From: a candidate division KSB1 bacterium
GTDB lineage: Bacteria; Zhuqueibacterota; Zhuqueibacteria; Thermofontimicrobiales; Thermofontimicrobiaceae
Assembly (NCBI GenBank): GCA_034506395.1
Contig: JAPDPQ010000022.1
Span: forward strand, 1 to 64,000
Reading direction: 5' to 3'
Length of the DNA: 64,000 nucleotides
Under the pieces are notes generated by a model. It was not told the origin of the DNA and made no database searches. It saw only the letters and a program-made list of their open reading frames with translations. Shown in pieces: positions 8,368-19,200 of this stretch. Both the position numbers and the translations under genes were made by a program. Positions within the stretch are counted from its first letter, which is position 1; the number at the start of each line of letters is the position of its first letter.

Positions 8368-11300
8368 ATGGACAATTATGCTGATCGTATCGCAAAGCTT
8401 TCCCCGGAGAAGCAAGCGTTGCTGATGTTGCGGCTGCAACAAAGCGCGAGAAGTCGTTCGGAACGCCAATTTATTCCCAAAAGGGAAAATCAAGATGAAT
8501 TTCCCATGTCCTATTCTCAGGAACGGATGTGGTTTCTTCATCAGCTCAATCCCGATCGGCCGCTGTACAATATTGCTGGTGCGATCCGGCTTCAGGGTCG
8601 CTTGAACGTCGCTGCGTTGCATCGCAGCTTGCAGGAAATTGTCCGGCGCCATGAGGTTTTAAGGGCAAGGTTCATTGTCGAACAAGATCATCCAGTACAA
8701 AAGATCCTCTCAGAGCTCGTTTTACAACTACCGATCATCGACCTCAGCCACCTGCCTCCAGTGAAACGGGAGGCCGAATTAGATCGGCTGGTGAGAGAAG
8801 AAGGTAAAACACCATTTCATCTGAGTCGCGATCCGCTGATCCGCGTCAAACTCATTCAGTTAGGGATCCAGGAATATGTCCTTCTTTTGACCTTGCATCA
8901 TATCATATCGGATGGCTGGTCCACCCAAATTTTATTCCGAGAGTTGGCCATTTGTTATGAGGCATTCAAAAGCCAGCAGACCCCAAATTTGCCAGATTTG
9001 CCAATTCAATACGCTGATTTTGCCCAGTGGCAACGGCGATGGATCGCTCAAGAACAATTGCAATCGCAATTGGATTATTGGAAAAATCAATTGCAAGAAA
9101 TGCCCCGGGTACTTTCGTTGGCCGCTGACCATCCAAGACCTACTCTGCCAAATGTTGACGGTGCCCATTTCGTGTTTTATGTCCCTCAAGATTTGTCTGA
9201 TAAAATTCTGCAGCTCAGTCAAAAAGAGGGAACCACTCTATTTATGACGCTGATTGCTGCATTTCAAGTGCTGCTATATCGCTATTCTGGACAAGAGGAT
9301 TTTGGCATCGGTACGCCAGTGGCCAATCGAAACCGCAGCGAAATCGAACCCCTCATCGGATGTTTTGTGAATACTTTGGTCATTCGGGCAAATTTGTCTG
9401 AAAATCCCACATTTCGAGAATTGCTTCATCGGGTTCGCCAGGTGACCGCTGCCGCGTATTCACATCAGGACTTGCCGTTTGAAATTTTGGTGGATGCGAT
9501 CCAACCAGATCGAAATATCAGCCATGCTCCGCTGTTCCAGGTGATGTTCGATCTGCAAAACGCATCTAAATTGCCCTTGCAACTGGCCGATTTGAAGTTT
9601 CAGGTTCATGAAATCGATACCGAAACAGCAAAATTTGATCTGTTGGTTTCATTGGCAGAGACCGATCGCGGCCTTAAAGCCATTTTTGAATACAACACGA
9701 ATCTGTTTCAGGCCACGACTATCGAGCGAATGGCAGCGCATTTCCAGGTAATTTTGAGTGAAATCGTTCAAAATCCAGATCAGAGGATCAGCCAACTGGC
9801 AATATTGACGGCAGCAGAGCAGCATAAGATGATCATCGAGTGGAATAATGGTGTAGCCGAACTCCCAGCGATACCATTGATCCATAGGCTGTTTGAACAG
9901 CAGGCAGAACAGAATTCTGATGCAACAGCAGTAATTTTTCAAGAACAGCACGTCAGCTACGGCCAATTGAACGAGCGCGCCAATTGCCTAGCGCATTATC
10001 TGATCTCACTTGGCGCTGGGCCAGAAACTATCGTTGGCATCTGTATCGAGCGATCGATTGAAATGGTGTTAGCGATGATAGCCGTGCTCAAAACTGGGGC
10101 GGCCTACTTGCCATTAGACCCCAGTTATCCACAAGAGCGGCTATCGTTTATTTTAAATGACGCGAATGCCAATTTTGTATTGACCTCTGGTTCAATTCCT
10201 TTGCCGACCGAAAATGCTGATGTTCGTATCATTCGCCTCGATGAAGATTGGCCCAATATCTCCCATTTTCCAGTTCACAATCCGAATATCTCCGTTGAGC
10301 CTGAAAATCTGGCTTATGTCATCTATACATCCGGATCTACAGGGCAGCCAAAAGGCGTGATGATATCCCACCGTGCGGCGATCAATCTATGGGTGGCATT
10401 GAATCAGCAAATTTACTCCCAATTCGGTAATAGAAAGCTGCGGCTCAGCCTCAATGCCCCCATTTTCTTCGATGCATCAGTGCAACAATTTTTGATGCTG
10501 CTCAACGGTCATGCGCTTTGTATTATTCCCCCTGAGATCAGGCAGAATCCAGAAGCACTGGTCAGTTTTATTCGGATCAACCAATTGGATGGCCTGGATT
10601 GCGTTCCTTCTCAGCTTAAGCTTTTAATCGAGGCAGGTCTGTTGAGTCAGGAAGCATTGCTTCCCTCGATCATTTTGCCTGGAGGAGAGGCGATCGATCC
10701 AACCACCTGGCAGACCTTGATCGAAGCCGATTCAGTTCAGTCTTTTAACATGTATGGACCTACAGAATGTGCAGTTGATTCCCTGATTTGTCCCATTCGC
10801 GCTGCAATCCCGAAGCCAGTCATCGGAAAGCCAATCCCCAATGTCCGGGTCTATATTATCGATCAATTTCTTAATCTTGTGCCGATTGGCGTGCCCGGAG
10901 AACTATGTATTGCGGGATTGGGCCTTGCGAGAGGCTATCTTGGCCGGCCAGATTTGACAGCCGAAAAATTTATCCCCAATCCATTTGGAGCTGGGATTGA
11001 TGAACGACTATATCGAACTGGAGACCTCGCTCGTTATCTGCCAGACGGTACGATCGAGTTTTTGGGTCGAATAGATCATCAAGTCAAAATCAGAGGTTTT
11101 CGGATCGAGCTGGGTGAAATTGAAGCAGCGCTGGCGAACCATTCTGCCATTCAGGACGCAGTGGTGATGGCACGCGAAGATAGTCCCGGCGATAAGCGGC
11201 TGGTGGCATATTTGATCGCTCGGCCCGAAGCAGCGGTGACCCAGCGGGAGTTACGATCATATCTGATGCAACAATTGCCCGATTACATGATCCCAAACAC

Positions 11301-14300
11301 CTATGTTTTTTTGGAGGCATTTCCGCTGAACCGAAGTGGTAAAGTGGATCGCTTGTCATTACCGATTCCATCACCAGCGCGAAATGCCTCGCCAGCCACG
11401 CTTGTGCCGCCAAGAACCCTGCTGGAACAGCAGATCGCCGATGCTTTTTGTCAAATTTTGCATCTCGATCAGGTTGGTGTGTTTGATAATTTCTTTGAAC
11501 TGGGCGGTGATTCGATCAAAGCGGCGGTGTTAACCAATCAATTGCAGCAAATACTGGACATCCCATTGAATGTCCGTTCGATCTTTCTTGCGCCAAGCGT
11601 GGCCGAATTTGCGGAGCAGGTGAGACAGTTACGGCCAGACTTGAAGGAGCCGCTTCAGAAACCACAAACCAAACCGAATATTGTACCCATCGAGCCGATC
11701 TCTCGGAGTCAAAAACTGCCGCTCTCTTTTGGACAGCAACGCCTTTGGTTCTTGGACCAATTTGAACCCAACAGTGCCCTTTACAATATGCCGGTCGCGC
11801 TGCATTTAAAAGGCCGGCTCGACATCCCGATTATGGAATTGGCGATTAATGAAATTATTCGGCGTCATGAAATTCTTCGAACGATTTTTGTCGATAGCGA
11901 CGGCAAGGCCGAGCAGGTGATCCTGCCAAGATTAAAATTGAAGATTCCAGTCATCGATTTGCAGCATCTTCCACCATCGCATCAGCAAGTCGAAGCACAG
12001 CGCTTTGCGAACCAGGAATCTCAGATCCCATTCAACCTATCGACCGGCCCGTTGATCCGGGCCAAGCTGTTTCAGCTGCGACCCGATGAGTTCATCCTGG
12101 TAGTCACTCTGCATCATATTATCGCCGATGGCTGGTCAATCGGCATCATGCTGCGGGAGATCACTGCATTGTACGAGGCCTTCTTGGACGGCGAGGATTC
12201 CCCGTTACCAGATGTGACCATTCAATATGCCGATTTCGCTTATTGGCAGCGGCAATGGCTCCAAACCGCGCTGCTCAAAGATCAACTTGAATATTGGGGG
12301 ACGCAACTGAGGAATTGTACCGCCATGCTCCAGCTTCCCACTGACCGTCCAAGACCAGCCTATACAAGTTTTCGTGGGGATCGACGATTCATTCGAATTC
12401 CAGAAGAGCTCACCAACCAGTTCAAACAGCTTTGCCAGCAGGAACAGGTAACCCAGTTCATGGGATTAATGGCTGTGTTCCAGACATTGCTCTCCCGTTA
12501 CTCCAATCAAACCGATATCTGTGTTGGAACGCCGATCGCCAATCGACCGCGCGCTGAGCTTGAGCATTTGATCGGCTTTTTCGTCAATACGCTGGTGATC
12601 AGAACGAATCTCGCGCATCAGCCTTCGTTCCGCGAAGTACTCCACCGGGTTCACCAGGCAGCCATCGAAGCCTACGCCCATCAAGATGTTCCGTTTGAGA
12701 TGTTGGTTGATGAATTGCAACCGAACCGGGATCTAAGCCACGCTCCCCTATTCCAGGCGATGTTCGTGCTTCAGGAGAACTTCATGAACCAAGTGAAACT
12801 GCCTGGGCTACAACTTGCACCTTACGATGTGGATACCCATACTGCAAAATTTGATCTCACGTTGGTGATGTGGGAAGCTGAAGGACAATTTCAGGGATTT
12901 TTTGAATATAATCTCGATCTATTTGAATCCAGCACCATCGATCGCCTGGCGGGACATCTCATCACGTTGCTGCAATCAGCAATCTCCCATCCAGAACAGC
13001 CCATTACCAAACTTGCGCTATTGACTGAGGTAGAACAGCACCAGTTGCTGGTCGATTGGAATCGCACCGAAGTTAATTTGCCCTCCTTTCGATGTATCCC
13101 TGAGATGTTTGAAGCGCAGGCTGCTCGCACCCCAGATGCTGTTGCCTTGGTCTGTGCGGGTCAATCGCTCACCTATCGGGAACTCAATAAGCGGGCTAAT
13201 CAATTGGCAAGGTATCTGCGCAAGCTTAACGTCGCTGCCGAAGTGCCAGTGGGCATCTGCGTGCCACGATCATTCGATATGATCATTGGGATGCTGGGAA
13301 TTCTCAAAGCTGGGGGCGCCTATCTCCCGTTGGATGCCAATTACCCTGAAGAGCGGCTACGCTATATGTTGGAAGATGCTGGTGCACCCGTCCTCGTGAC
13401 ACAGCAGGCCGTACTGCCCAAAATTCCAGCCTATGATGGCCAGATTGTTTGCCTCGATAGCGAAGCCGATGCCATCGCTCAAGAGGATCACTCAAACCTT
13501 CCTATTGAGATCGATTCAGGCAATCTTGCCTACATCATCTACACCTCCGGTTCTACCGGTAAACCCAAAGGAGTGCTACTCTCTCATCGTGGCGTTATCA
13601 ATTTCACTCAGGCTTATGCTCGGCTTTTCAAGCTCGGTTCTGAAAGTCGGGTGCTTCAGTTCTTCTCATATAGTTTTGATGGATCGGTGGCGGATATCTT
13701 TATGACATTGCTCTCAGGCGCCTGTTTGCATATTGTGGAAGAAGACAATTTATTACCAGGTCCCGGGCTGCTCAATTTCATGCGCGAGCAAGCCATCACC
13801 ACAGCCATTCTGCCGCCTTCTGTTTTAGCGGTGTTGCCAGATGAAGGCCTGGATCAATTGATGTATTTGGGATCTGGCGGTGAGGCCACCACCCGCGAGA
13901 TCGTCACGCGCTGGGCTCGAAATCGTGAATATTACAACGTCTATGGCCCTACCGAGGCGACCGTGGTGGTATCGGCATATCGCACGAATGATTTGCCAGG
14001 TCATCTTTCCAGCGTGCCCATTGGCAGACCACTCGATAATTGCAAACTTTATGTTTTAGATGCCAACCTAACCCCAGTCCCCATCGGGGTCGTTGGGGAA
14101 TTATATATCAGCAGCATCGGGTTAGCTCGGGGATACCTCAATCGGCCCGATATCACAGCACTGAAATTCATCCCCGATCCGTTCAGCGCGCAACCTGGTG
14201 CGCGATTGTATCGCAGTGGTGATCTGGCGCGATTTCTCTCCGATGGGAATATCGAGTTTTTGGGAAGGACGGATCTGCAGGTGAAAATCCGGGGGTTCCG

Positions 14301-16281
14301 AATCGAATTAGGAGAGATCGAATCAGCACTCATGGAACATCCTGCGATCAAAGAAGCTGTGGTTGATTCTCAAGAAGATCATGCGGGCAAAAAACGACTG
14401 GTGGCTTTTATGACGATGTGCAACGGTCGAACCCCCTTGGTAAGTGAATTTCGTGAGTTTTTAAAGAACAAGTTGCCCGAGTACATGATCCCATCGGCGT
14501 TCATGATATTGGATTCTTTGCCGCTGACACCAACGGGGAAAGTTGATCGCAAAGCGCTTCCCGCTCCGGATCAGGATCGACCAGAGCTGCTGAGCGAATT
14601 TGTTGCCCCGACTTCTGCGATCGAGATGAAACTTGCGGAAATCTGGCGGGAAGTTCTGGGCATCGAGAAGGTAGGCATCCATGATAATTTCTTTGAGCTC
14701 GGGGGCGATTCAATCTTGAGCATCCAAGTCATCGCTCGCGCCAATCAAGCTGGCATGAAGCTCACGGCAAAACAATTGTTTCAGACGCCGACTATCGCTC
14801 AATTGGCTGAACGGGTTACCACCCTGCAAACGATCCGGGTCGAACAAGCCGTTGCCCCGACCATTGCGCCGCTCACACCGATTCAGCGGTGGTTCTTCGA
14901 ACGCAATTTCGCGGAACCAAACTACTGGAATCAAGCAGTGCTTTTAATTTCGAACCAACGATTGGACAGCCAGCGACTGCATATTGCAGTGGCGCACCTG
15001 ATCCAGCATCACGACGTGTTGCGGCTACGGTTTCAATCAGCTAATTTGGGTTGGCGCCAAAGAATCGACTCTGAGCCGACTCCCACCCCTTTCATTTGCA
15101 TCGACCTCTCGCAGGTGGCAGAACAAGATCTGACAGAGACAATCGAGCAGATCGGGGTCGAGTTGCAAGCCAGCCTGAGTTTAACTCAGGGGCCGCTGAT
15201 CCGCGTGGCGCTGATCAAAATGCCCACCATTGAATTGGATCGATTACTCATCGTGATCCATCATCTCGCCATAGACGCTGTCTCATGGCGCATCCTATTA
15301 GAGGACCTATTGACCGTTTATGGTCAGCTCAATAAGGGAAGCAAAGTTCACTTACCGGCGCCAACCACGTCGTACCTTGCGTGGGCCCAGAGACTCATTG
15401 AGCATGCCCAGAGCCTTGCGGTCGTCAATGAGCTCCAATATTGGTTGCAACTGGATCGTGCCGCGGTGGCTCCTTTGCCGCTTGACTACCCCAAAAATCG
15501 GATGGTCAATTCTGAAGGCTCTGCCGCCGAAATTTCAATAGCGCTTTGCAAAAAAGATACCCAGGCTTTGCTCAAAGAAGTTTCTCCAGTGTACGGCACG
15601 GATATCAACGATGTGCTGCTGACTGCCTTGGTTCAGACCTTCTCCCAGTGGACCGGCAAAAGGACGCTATTAATCGACCTGGAGGGACATGGTCGGGAGG
15701 AAATCAGCGAAGACGTCGATCTATCGCGAACCGTCGGGTGGTTCACCTCAATCTTTCCTGTGCTTCTTAGCTTAGAGCAAAGCATCGATCCTGGCCAGGC
15801 GCTGGTCCAAGTCAAAGAAACGCTCCGACGCATTCCGAATCGCGGCTTTGGATATGGCCTGTTGCGATATCTGAATGAAAACCGTCGTTTGGTAGAACCT
15901 TTAAATCATCAACCGCAGCCCGAACTGAGCTTCAACTATATCGGCCAATTAGATCAGCTACGCTTCCACTCGATGCAGTTCAAATTGAGCAACGAGCTGA
16001 TCGGTCTTCATCGGCACCCATCCAATCAGCGGACTCACTTGATCAGTATCAGTGGGAGCATCACCAATGGCCGATTGCAGCTCATCTGGTGTTTCAGCGA
16101 AAATCATTTCCGTCGTGAAACGATCGAAAAATTAGCCCAACAATATATCAATAACCTGCATCAATTGATTGATCATTGTCTTTCGGCAAAAACCAGTTTC
16201 TATACACCCTCCGACTTTGTCGAGGCAGCGCTGAGTCAGGAAGAATTGAATGATATTTTAAGTGAATTACAGCAAGTGTAA
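8368..16281 (+). CDS. NRPS subunit 2 (modules 2-3: C-A-T-C-A-T-E)
   Basis: 2637 residues; GGAGG lies 8 bases before the ATG. N-terminal docking-type helix (LSPEKQALLMLRLQQ). Module 2: C about 45-480 (HHIISDGWS near 177), A about 500-1000 with code D-A-Q-D-L-G-M-V-D-K, close to known Gln/Glu codes, then T with FELGGDSIKAAV near 1041. Module 3: C about 1110-1550 (HHIIADGWS near 1249), A about 1570-2080 with code D-G-A-I-G-G-V-V-V-K (unassigned), then T with GGDSILSIQV near 2112. A C-terminal epimerization domain (about 2168-2620) has PLTPIQRWFFE, HHLAIDAVSW, EGHGRE and FNYIGQ. The subunit should add Gln (or Glu) and then a residue converted to the D form. Its tail (TPSDF...LSQEELNDIL) is a classic donor COM helix. 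Module 2's T domain has a GGDSI signature that is unusual ahead of a C domain. Confidence 0.94.
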   Translation: MDNYADRIAKLSPEKQALLMLRLQQSARSRSERQFIPKRENQDEFPMSYSQERMWFLHQLNPDRPLYNIAGAIRLQGRLNVAALHRSLQEIVRRHEVLRARFIVEQDHPVQKILSELVLQLPIIDLSHLPPVKREAELDRLVREEGKTPFHLSRDPLIRVKLIQLGIQEYVLLLTLHHIISDGWSTQILFRELAICYEAFKSQQTPNLPDLPIQYADFAQWQRRWIAQEQLQSQLDYWKNQLQEMPRVLSLAADHPRPTLPNVDGAHFVFYVPQDLSDKILQLSQKEGTTLFMTLIAAFQVLLYRYSGQEDFGIGTPVANRNRSEIEPLIGCFVNTLVIRANLSENPTFRELLHRVRQVTAAAYSHQDLPFEILVDAIQPDRNISHAPLFQVMFDLQNASKLPLQLADLKFQVHEIDTETAKFDLLVSLAETDRGLKAIFEYNTNLFQATTIERMAAHFQVILSEIVQNPDQRISQLAILTAAEQHKMIIEWNNGVAELPAIPLIHRLFEQQAEQNSDATAVIFQEQHVSYGQLNERANCLAHYLISLGAGPETIVGICIERSIEMVLAMIAVLKTGAAYLPLDPSYPQERLSFILNDANANFVLTSGSIPLPTENADVRIIRLDEDWPNISHFPVHNPNISVEPENLAYVIYTSGSTGQPKGVMISHRAAINLWVALNQQIYSQFGNRKLRLSLNAPIFFDASVQQFLMLLNGHALCIIPPEIRQNPEALVSFIRINQLDGLDCVPSQLKLLIEAGLLSQEALLPSIILPGGEAIDPTTWQTLIEADSVQSFNMYGPTECAVDSLICPIRAAIPKPVIGKPIPNVRVYIIDQFLNLVPIGVPGELCIAGLGLARGYLGRPDLTAEKFIPNPFGAGIDERLYRTGDLARYLPDGTIEFLGRIDHQVKIRGFRIELGEIEAALANHSAIQDAVVMAREDSPGDKRLVAYLIARPEAAVTQRELRSYLMQQLPDYMIPNTYVFLEAFPLNRSGKVDRLSLPIPSPARNASPATLVPPRTLLEQQIADAFCQILHLDQVGVFDNFFELGGDSIKAAVLTNQLQQILDIPLNVRSIFLAPSVAEFAEQVRQLRPDLKEPLQKPQTKPNIVPIEPISRSQKLPLSFGQQRLWFLDQFEPNSALYNMPVALHLKGRLDIPIMELAINEIIRRHEILRTIFVDSDGKAEQVILPRLKLKIPVIDLQHLPPSHQQVEAQRFANQESQIPFNLSTGPLIRAKLFQLRPDEFILVVTLHHIIADGWSIGIMLREITALYEAFLDGEDSPLPDVTIQYADFAYWQRQWLQTALLKDQLEYWGTQLRNCTAMLQLPTDRPRPAYTSFRGDRRFIRIPEELTNQFKQLCQQEQVTQFMGLMAVFQTLLSRYSNQTDICVGTPIANRPRAELEHLIGFFVNTLVIRTNLAHQPSFREVLHRVHQAAIEAYAHQDVPFEMLVDELQPNRDLSHAPLFQAMFVLQENFMNQVKLPGLQLAPYDVDTHTAKFDLTLVMWEAEGQFQGFFEYNLDLFESSTIDRLAGHLITLLQSAISHPEQPITKLALLTEVEQHQLLVDWNRTEVNLPSFRCIPEMFEAQAARTPDAVALVCAGQSLTYRELNKRANQLARYLRKLNVAAEVPVGICVPRSFDMIIGMLGILKAGGAYLPLDANYPEERLRYMLEDAGAPVLVTQQAVLPKIPAYDGQIVCLDSEADAIAQEDHSNLPIEIDSGNLAYIIYTSGSTGKPKGVLLSHRGVINFTQAYARLFKLGSESRVLQFFSYSFDGSVADIFMTLLSGACLHIVEEDNLLPGPGLLNFMREQAITTAILPPSVLAVLPDEGLDQLMYLGSGGEATTREIVTRWARNREYYNVYGPTEATVVVSAYRTNDLPGHLSSVPIGRPLDNCKLYVLDANLTPVPIGVVGELYISSIGLARGYLNRPDITALKFIPDPFSAQPGARLYRSGDLARFLSDGNIEFLGRTDLQVKIRGFRIELGEIESALMEHPAIKEAVVDSQEDHAGKKRLVAFMTMCNGRTPLVSEFREFLKNKLPEYMIPSAFMILDSLPLTPTGKVDRKALPAPDQDRPELLSEFVAPTSAIEMKLAEIWREVLGIEKVGIHDNFFELGGDSILSIQVIARANQAGMKLTAKQLFQTPTIAQLAERVTTLQTIRVEQAVAPTIAPLTPIQRWFFERNFAEPNYWNQAVLLISNQRLDSQRLHIAVAHLIQHHDVLRLRFQSANLGWRQRIDSEPTPTPFICIDLSQVAEQDLTETIEQIGVELQASLSLTQGPLIRVALIKMPTIELDRLLIVIHHLAIDAVSWRILLEDLLTVYGQLNKGSKVHLPAPTTSYLAWAQRLIEHAQSLAVVNELQYWLQLDRAAVAPLPLDYPKNRMVNSEGSAAEISIALCKKDTQALLKEVSPVYGTDINDVLLTALVQTFSQWTGKRTLLIDLEGHGREEISEDVDLSRTVGWFTSIFPVLLSLEQSIDPGQALVQVKETLRRIPNRGFGYGLLRYLNENRRLVEPLNHQPQPELSFNYIGQLDQLRFHSMQFKLSNELIGLHRHPSNQRTHLISISGSITNGRLQLIWCFSENHFRRETIEKLAQQYINNLHQLIDHCLSAKTSFYTPSDFVEAALSQEELNDILSELQQV

Positions 16282-16294
16282 CGATAGGATGCCT

Positions 16295-19200
16295 ATGGAT
16301 AAACGAAATATCGAAGCGATCTATCCATTATCGCCCATGCAGCAGGGCATGGTGTTCCATAGCCTTTATGCTGGCGATTCTGGAGTATACATAGAACAAT
16401 TAACTGGAACCTTGGAAGGAGCGGTCAATGTTCCAGCGTTTCAACAGGCTTGGCAATGCGTGGTACAACGTCATCCCATTCTAAGAACTTCTTTTGTGTG
16501 GAAAAAGTTGGATCGGATCCTCCAGGTTGTACACAAGCAAGTTTCACTACCATTCGAAGTACTGGATTGGCGTCACCTCAACCAGGCGGAACAACAGCTG
16601 GAGCTCGAGCGGCTCATCCGCACCAATCAGCAGACTGGGTTCAATTTGAATGAACCTCCGTTGCTGCGCATCACCCTAATTCGTCTGGGAGAAAATCGCC
16701 ACCAGTTTCTTTGGTGTCATCATCACGCGCTGCTGGACGGTTGGTCCCTACCTCTGGTGATGAAAGAGGTATTTGTCTATTACCAGGCGCTGGCTCGGGG
16801 CAAAGATATTCGCTTGCCAGCGGTACGTCCCTATCGCGATTACATCAATTGGCTTCAACAGCAATCCATTGCAGAAGCCGAACAATACTGGCGCAATGCA
16901 TTGGCTGGATTCTATGCGCCCACCCCGCTGGTCGTGGATCAAATTTCCAAAGCTCAGCCAAAACCAGATAAGAACTACGACGAAACGAAGCGCTATTTGT
17001 CCGAATCTCTCACAGCAGAGCTGCAATCCCTGGCGCGGAAACATCAGATTACGCTGAATAACTTGCTTCAAGGCGCTTGGGCGATCTTGTTGAGTCGATA
17101 TAGCGGCCAATCGGATGTGGTATTCGGTACAACGGTCTCAGGCCGGCCAGCCGAACTGCCCGGAGTGGAATCGATGGTCGGACTGTTTATCAACACGCTG
17201 CCATTGCGGGTGGTTGTTTCTGACCAAGCAGGATTAATCCCCTGGCTGAAACAGTTGCATGCACAGCAAATCGAAATGCGGCAATTTGAATTCGCTCCTT
17301 TGGTGGAAATCCAGCGATGGAGCGAACTGCCGAAAGGAACACCGCTATTTGAATCCATTCTTGTATTCGAGAACTATCCGATCGACAGCGCATTACTGAT
17401 GGGGGATAGCGATATTGAGATCTCGAATGTGCATGGGATCGAACAAACAAATTACCCGATCACCTTGGTCGGCGCCCCGGGCAAGCAGATGTATCTGCTC
17501 ATTTGTTATGATACTCATCGCCTGTCGCGACTGGTCGTCGAACGGATGTTGGACCATCTCACCACGTTATTAGAGGGATTTGTCGCCAATCCCGAGCAAT
17601 CACTGGGAGAGCTCAATTTGCTAAGCTCTGCCGAGCGGCAGCAGATCTTGCTCGACTGGAACCAGACCGCCGCACCGTTTCCACAAAGTCGTTGTCTGCA
17701 CGAACTCGTCGAGGAACAAGTCGCAAAATCACCTGATGCGATCGCGGTCATCTTCAAGAATGAAAAAATGTCCTATCTGGAATTGAACAGACGAGCCAAT
17801 CAACTGGCCCATTTTCTCCAGCAGCGCGGCATAGGGCCTGGGATGCGGGTGGGGATCAGCATGGAGCGATCGATCGAGATGATCGTGGCGGTACTAGCAA
17901 CGATCAAGGCAGGAGGAGCTTATGTGCCCATCGACCCGAATTACCCCAAAGATCGCATTATGTTCATGCTGCACGATGCCCAGCTTTCTATTCTGTTGAC
18001 GCAGCAGCCCTTGCTCGATAGATTTGAATTGGATCAGATCGAAGCCATCTGTGTCGATACGCAATGGGAACAGCTTGCGAAGCTTAATGACCAGAACCTG
18101 GGAACCACAGTTAACCCAGAAAATCTTGCTTACATTATTTACACCTCAGGTTCAACTGGGCGACCCAAAGGAACGATGCTCGAACATCGCGGCGTCATTA
18201 ATTTCGTGGTTGAGTTCGCCCGATTGCTTAACTTATCTCCCCAAAGTCGTATGCTTCAGTTTGCATCGCTCAGTTTCGATGCCTCAGTGGCTGAAATATT
18301 TCCCTGCTTAATCATCGGAGCTACCTTAGTGATTGCACAGCAGCATGAGGTGATGTCAGCTATTGAACTGAAACGATTGATGCAGCTTCAAGCGGTCAAT
18401 GCTGTCTGTTTGCCGCCATCCATGCTCAATCTCCTCGATCCTGCGGACCTGCCCGAATTGAGCACAGTCATTTCTGCTGGCGAAGCTTGTCATGCTCCAA
18501 TCGTTGAGAACTGGGCGATCGGAAGGACATTCGTCAATGCCTATGGCCCAACAGAAACTTCAGTCGGAGCAAGTTTCTATCGGGTCGATCCATTACTGCT
18601 GAGTGAAGATAGTGTTCCCATTGGCCGACCATTTCAAAATAAACAGTTCTACGTTCTCGATGAGCGCCTTCGGCCGGTCCCAATCGGCGTACCAGGAGAG
18701 CTTTATATCGGTGGCGTTGGTTTATCCCGAGGCTATCTCAATCGGCCAGACCTCACGGCTGAAAGGTTCATTGCCGACCCGTTCGGTAGCAAACCGGGCC
18801 AACGGATCTATAAAACTGGAGATCTGGTGCGTTATCGGCCTGATGGCAATCTTGAATATCTGGGACGGGTCGACCATCAGATCAAGCTCCGCGGTTTCCG
18901 GATCGAAATGGAGGAAATCGAAGCGGTGATTCATCAGTTCCCTGGGATAAAAGCTGCAGCGGTGGCGGTACATGAGGATCAAAATGGAGAAAAATCGCTC
19001 AGCGCCTATCTTGTGCCCGACAGCTCACTCGCTGAAGGTTTTTCGGTTGCAGAGCTGCAAGCTTTTCTCAAGACCAAGTTGCCCGACTATATGGTTCCAG
19101 CGCGTTTCATGATGCTGGATCACTTGCCGCTGACCCCTAATGGTAAAATCGATCGAGCGGCCTTGCCCGCTCCTGACCATTCGGCCTTTCTGACCGCAGC

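Noticed and set aside
15900-16295. Overlap of subunits 2 and 3 through the GTG start at 16262
   Set aside because: Homology of the acceptor N-termini and the AGGA spacing favour ATG 16295, leaving a 13-base gap.
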